NCBI GenBank assembly: GCA_023390155.1
Contig: JAEWDJ010000264.1
Location: 1-7,727, forward strand
DNA length: 7,727 nucleotides
Direction: 5' to 3'
Source of the DNA: Actinomycetes bacterium
GTDB lineage: Bacteria; Actinomycetota; Actinomycetes; Actinomycetales; Microbacteriaceae
Shown: one piece after another, positions 5,461 through 7,727 of the stretch
Position numbering within the stretch: the stretch's first letter is position 1
How the letters are laid out: every line of letters begins with the position of its first letter
Program-made: the position numbers and the translations under genes
The notes under the pieces: generated by a model
What the model was told of the DNA's origin: nothing
Seen by the model: only the letters and a program-made list of their open reading frames with translations
Databases searched by the model: none

Positions 5461-5502
5461 CGCGGCCCTCCAGATGCGGGACACCGCACCTGGAGGGCCG
5501 CG
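5461..5502 (+). other. Large intercistronic stem-loop between binding-protein and ATPase genes
   Basis: Arms at 5461-5473 (CGCGGCCCTCCAG) and 5490-5502 (CTGGAGGGCCGCG) are perfect 13-base complements. After one A-C mismatch, an inner TGCGG/CCGCA stem (5475-5479/5484-5488) closes a GACA tetraloop. The base of the stem is nine bases after the binding-protein stop and 56 bases before the ATPase start. No T tract follows, so it is probably an mRNA-stabilising or partial attenuating structure, raising binding-protein levels relative to the ATPase and permease. Confidence 0.7.
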
Positions 5503-5544
5503 TGCACCCGCCTACGATTGACCAGAACACCCGACTCCACCTCG

Positions 5545-5551
5545 AAGGAGA
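5545..5551 (+). promoter_or_regulatory. Ribosome binding site deciding the ATPase start
   Basis: AAGGAGA lies seven bases before GTG 5559 and thirteen before the in-frame ATG 5565, so the GTG is the better start. An in-frame GTG at 5502 lies inside the stem of the upstream hairpin with no ribosome binding site and is disfavoured. Confidence 0.7.
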
Positions 5552-5558
5552 GAACGCC

Positions 5559-6395
5559 GTGACCATGGAAACCGCGATCGCCGAGGAGGAGCGCACCGAG
5601 CGTCGGCCGGTCCTCTCGCTGAGCGGCGTCTCGAAAGGCTTCGGCGCCGTGCAGGCGCTCACCGACATCCACCTCGACATCTACCCGGGCGAGGTCGTCG
5701 CGCTCGTCGGCGACAACGGCGCCGGCAAGTCGACCCTCGTCAAGATCCTCGCCGGGGTGCACCCGCAGGACGCGGGCACGATCACCTTCGACGGGCAGGA
5801 GGTCGCGATCCCGTCGCCGGCCGCCTCCCGCGAGCTCGGCATCGCGACCGTGTTTCAGGACCTCGCGCTGTGCGACAACCTCGACGTCGTCTCCAACCTG
5901 TTCCTCGGCCGCGAGGTCACCCACGGCACGCTCGACGAGGAGGAGATGGAGAAGCGGTCCTGGAGCCTGCTGCGGCAGCTGTCGGCGCGCATCCCGTCCG
6001 TCCGCATCGCCGTCGCGTCCCTCTCCGGAGGCCAGCGGCAGACCGTCGCGATCGCGCGCTCGCTGATCGGCGACCCGCGCGTCGTCATCCTCGACGAGCC
6101 GACCGCCGCCCTCGGCGTGGCCCAGACCGCCGAGGTGCTCAACCTGATCGAGCGGCTGCGCGAGCGCGGACTCGGGGTGCTGCTCATCAGCCACAACATG
6201 GCCGACGTGCAGGCCGTCGCCGACCGCGTCGCCGTGCTCCGGCTCGGCCGCAACAACGGCGACTTCCGCGTGCCGGACGTCAGTTACGAGGAGATCATCT
6301 CCGCCATCACCGGCGCCACGGACAACGTCGTGACGCGCCGTGCGGCCGGCACCGCCGAGAGCCGGGCGAGCAGCGAAGGGAAGGCCGACGCATGA
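5559..6395 (+). CDS. xylG: Sugar ABC transporter ATP-binding protein, single nucleotide-binding domain (XylG-like)
   Basis: The 278-residue product contains one complete ABC ATPase domain: Walker A GDNGAGKST (51-59), Q-loop Gln100, signature LSGGQRQ (155-161), Walker B VVILDEP (175-181, catalytic Glu180) and switch His212 in LLISHN. The sequence resembles one half of the RbsA/XylG/MglA group of the CUT2 sugar importers, which are normally about 500 residues with two fused domains. Here there is only one domain, as in the FrcA-type short ATPases, so it should work as a homodimer below the permease. A hydrophilic tail rich in Ala, Arg and Ser (about 258-278) follows the domain. The start is GTG 5559, set by the AAGGAGA upstream. 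The stop overlaps the permease start by four bases (ATGA), indicating translational coupling. The xylG name rests on operon context. Confidence 0.9.
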   Translation: MTMETAIAEEERTERRPVLSLSGVSKGFGAVQALTDIHLDIYPGEVVALVGDNGAGKSTLVKILAGVHPQDAGTITFDGQEVAIPSPAASRELGIATVFQDLALCDNLDVVSNLFLGREVTHGTLDEEEMEKRSWSLLRQLSARIPSVRIAVASLSGGQRQTVAIARSLIGDPRVVILDEPTAALGVAQTAEVLNLIERLRERGLGVLLISHNMADVQAVADRVAVLRLGRNNGDFRVPDVSYEEIISAITGATDNVVTRRAAGTAESRASSEGKADA

Positions 6396-7648
6396 CCAAG
6401 GCAGCAGCGGAGACCCCCGCGGAGCTCGCGGCCGACCTGCAGGACGAGCGCCTCATCCGCGACGAGGGCCTGGGCGGCGCCCTGCGCGCGTTCGGTCGCC
6501 GGGTGCGCGGCGGCGACCTCGGCTCCCTGCCGGTGGTCATCGGGCTCGTGGTCATCTGGGTCGTGTTCCAGGTGCTCAACCCGAACTTCCTCAGCGCCAA
6601 CAACCTGGTGAACCTCACCCTGCAGTGCGCGGCGATCGGCACGATCTCCATCGGCATCGTGCTGGTGCTGCTGCTCGGGCAGATCGACCTGTCGGTCGGC
6701 TCGGTGAGCGGCGTCGCCGCGGCCATCCTCGGCGTCGGCTTCACGCAGCTGGGCTGGCCGCTGTGGGTCACCGTGATCGTCGCCGTCCTCGCGGGCGCGG
6801 CCATCGGATACCTCTACGGCCTCCTGTTCACCCGCTTCGGAGTGCCCAGCTTCGTGATCACGCTGGCCGGCCTGCTCGGGTTCCTCGGCGTGCAGCTCTG
6901 GATCCTGGGGCCGAACAGCTCGATCAACATCCCGTACGACTCGTGGATCGTGCAGTTCGCGCAGCAGACGTTCCTGCCGCCGTGGGCCGCCTACGCCCTC
7001 GCGGTCATCGCCGCGGGCGGGATGTTCTTCTCGGACTGGCGCCGCAACGTCCGCCGCCGCCGCGCCGGCCTGTCGGAGGGCTCGACCGCGGTCGTCGCCA
7101 TCAAGGCGCTGCTGCTGCTCGTGGGCCTCTGCATCGCCGTCTGGTACCTCTCGACGGACCGCGGCACCGGGGCGATGTTCCTGTTCTTCGTGGTCCTCGT
7201 GATCGTGATGAACTTCTTCCTGACCCGCACGCGCTGGGGCCGCTCGGTCTTCGCCGTCGGCGGCTCGGTCGAGGCCGCCCGCCGCGCGGGCATCAAGGTG
7301 AACCGCATCTTCATCAGCGTGTTCATCCTCTGCTCGACCTTCGCGGCGGTCGGCGGCCTGCTGGCGGCGGCCCGCCTGGCCTCGGTCAGCGCGTCCTCCG
7401 GCGGCACGGACACCAACCTCAACGCGATCGCGGCGGCCGTCATCGGCGGCACGAGCCTCTTCGGCGGCCGCGGCTCGGCGTGGTCGGCCCTGCTCGGCAT
7501 CCTGGTCATCCAGTCGATCTCGAACGGCCTGACCCTGATGAACCTCGACTCGTCGTACCGCTTCATGATCACCGGTGCGGTGCTGCTGCTCGCGGTCATC
7601 ATCGACTCGCTGTCGCGGCGCTCGCGGGAGTCGCACGGCCAAGCGTAG
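6392..7648 (+). CDS. xylH: XylH-like sugar ABC transporter permease
   Basis: This 418-residue inner-membrane protein begins with a charged cytosolic N-tail (about 1-45) and has roughly ten hydrophobic segments. These start near residues 46, 80, 102, 122, 151, 197, 232, 260, 305 and 343, with a last one at 392-405. Family markers of the BPD_transp_2 (CUT2) permeases are GQIDLSVGSVSG (96-107), FGVPSFVITLAG (149-160), the cytosolic coupling loop AVGGSVEAARRAGIKVNR (288-305) that contacts the ATPase, and AVIGGTSLFGGRGS (349-362). A very basic loop (RRNVRRRR, 217-224) splits the middle of the protein, as in XylH-type permeases, which are longer than RbsC-type ones. The ATG overlaps the ATPase stop (ATGA), with GAAGGGAAGG upstream. 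Two permease copies with two ATPase subunits would form the channel for the sugar delivered by the XylF-like protein. Confidence 0.93.
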   Translation: MTKAAAETPAELAADLQDERLIRDEGLGGALRAFGRRVRGGDLGSLPVVIGLVVIWVVFQVLNPNFLSANNLVNLTLQCAAIGTISIGIVLVLLLGQIDLSVGSVSGVAAAILGVGFTQLGWPLWVTVIVAVLAGAAIGYLYGLLFTRFGVPSFVITLAGLLGFLGVQLWILGPNSSINIPYDSWIVQFAQQTFLPPWAAYALAVIAAGGMFFSDWRRNVRRRRAGLSEGSTAVVAIKALLLLVGLCIAVWYLSTDRGTGAMFLFFVVLVIVMNFFLTRTRWGRSVFAVGGSVEAARRAGIKVNRIFISVFILCSTFAAVGGLLAAARLASVSASSGGTDTNLNAIAAAVIGGTSLFGGRGSAWSALLGILVIQSISNGLTLMNLDSSYRFMITGAVLLLAVIIDSLSRRSRESHGQA

Positions 7649-7665
7649 GCCGGCCCGAGCCGGCC
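7648..7665 (+). terminator. GC-rich hairpin at the end of the transporter operon
   Basis: GGCCGGC (7648-7654) and GCCGGCC (7659-7665) are perfect 7-base arms around a CCGA loop, starting on the last base of the permease stop codon. The following bases are G/A-rich with no T tract, so termination would have to rely on the stem alone or on Rho. It could equally protect the 3' end of the mRNA. Confidence 0.4.
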
Positions 7666-7691
7666 GGAGGCGGGTGTGAGAAGGTGGTCGG

Positions 7692-7727
7692 GTGACCCGC
7701 ACCACCACCTTCCGCGCCCGCCTTCTG
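7692..7727 (+). CDS. Possible 5' end of a further gene, running off the window
   Basis: From GTG 7692 the frame is open to the window end and would read VTRTTTFRARLL, with the first residue made as Met. A GAGAAGG purine run lies about eight bases upstream. The gap of 43 bp after the permease is enough for a new gene. With only twelve codons visible neither the reality nor the function can be judged. The GTG lies within the inner stem of a hairpin formed by GAAGGTGGT (7680-7688) and ACCACCTTC (7704-7712). Confidence 0.3.
   Translation, partial: MTRTTTFRARLL

Noticed and set aside
4336..5484. 382-residue minus-strand open frame opposite the binding-protein gene
   Set aside because: The translation is a Val/Leu/Asp/Arg-rich mirror of the XylF-like coding sequence, with no motif and no plausible ribosome binding site.
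5502..5558. Upstream GTG at 5502 as start of the ATPase
   Set aside because: It lies within the stem of the intercistronic hairpin and has no ribosome binding site, whereas GTG 5559 has AAGGAGA at seven bases.
6284..7708. 474-residue minus-strand open frame opposite the permease gene
   Set aside because: It is a highly charged, Asp/Arg/Glu/His-rich artefact of the hydrophobic permease codons on the other strand.

Overview
The window is high-GC DNA with dense short-gap gene packing, GTG as well as ATG starts, and several starts that sit only 6-8 bases behind a TANNNT -10-like hexamer. This suggests a high-GC Actinobacterium, most likely of the Microbacteriaceae (Leifsonia/Microbacterium-like). 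That placement is inferred from style and protein flavour, not from a database search. I see no rRNA, tRNA, CRISPR array, insertion sequence or integrase.

Left part (1-2880), a housekeeping/accessory patchwork. It opens with the 3' end of a YhdH/AcuI-type zinc-independent NADPH oxidoreductase (1-384). A small DUF1304 membrane protein follows (421-801). A FAD-dependent monooxygenase-like oxidoreductase lies on the minus strand (850-2070), and a second DUF1304 paralogue (2095-2484) diverges from it across only 24 bp. The two DUF1304 proteins align without gaps over their first 99 residues with about half the positions identical by hand count. The flavoprotein therefore sits between two copies of the same membrane family. 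A 128-residue cytosolic protein of unknown function, possibly PH-like, runs on the minus strand (2494-2880).

Right part (3012-7648), a pentose/sugar uptake locus. It contains a ROK-family repressor with an N-terminal winged helix (3012-4193), a XylF-like lipoprotein sugar-binding protein (4339-5451), a single-domain sugar ABC ATPase (5559-6395) and a XylH-like permease (6392-7648, ATGA overlap with the ATPase). The layout regulator, then xylF-xylG-xylH fits a D-xylose (or related aldose) importer controlled by the ROK protein. A promoter with a nearby palindrome and repeated CGAAC words precedes xylF. A large perfect hairpin lies between xylF and xylG and probably lets the binding protein be made in excess of the membrane components. 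No xylose isomerase or xylulokinase gene is in the window. The last 36 bases may be the start of a further gene.

Nothing here is clearly a new biological system. The most interesting signals are (a) overlapping divergent -10-like elements sharing one TA step in the 24 bp between the flavoprotein and DUF1304 genes, (b) a consistent leaderless-type start architecture at four genes, (c) the DUF1304-flavoprotein-DUF1304 arrangement, and (d) the xylF/xylG intercistronic hairpin and the half-size ATPase.
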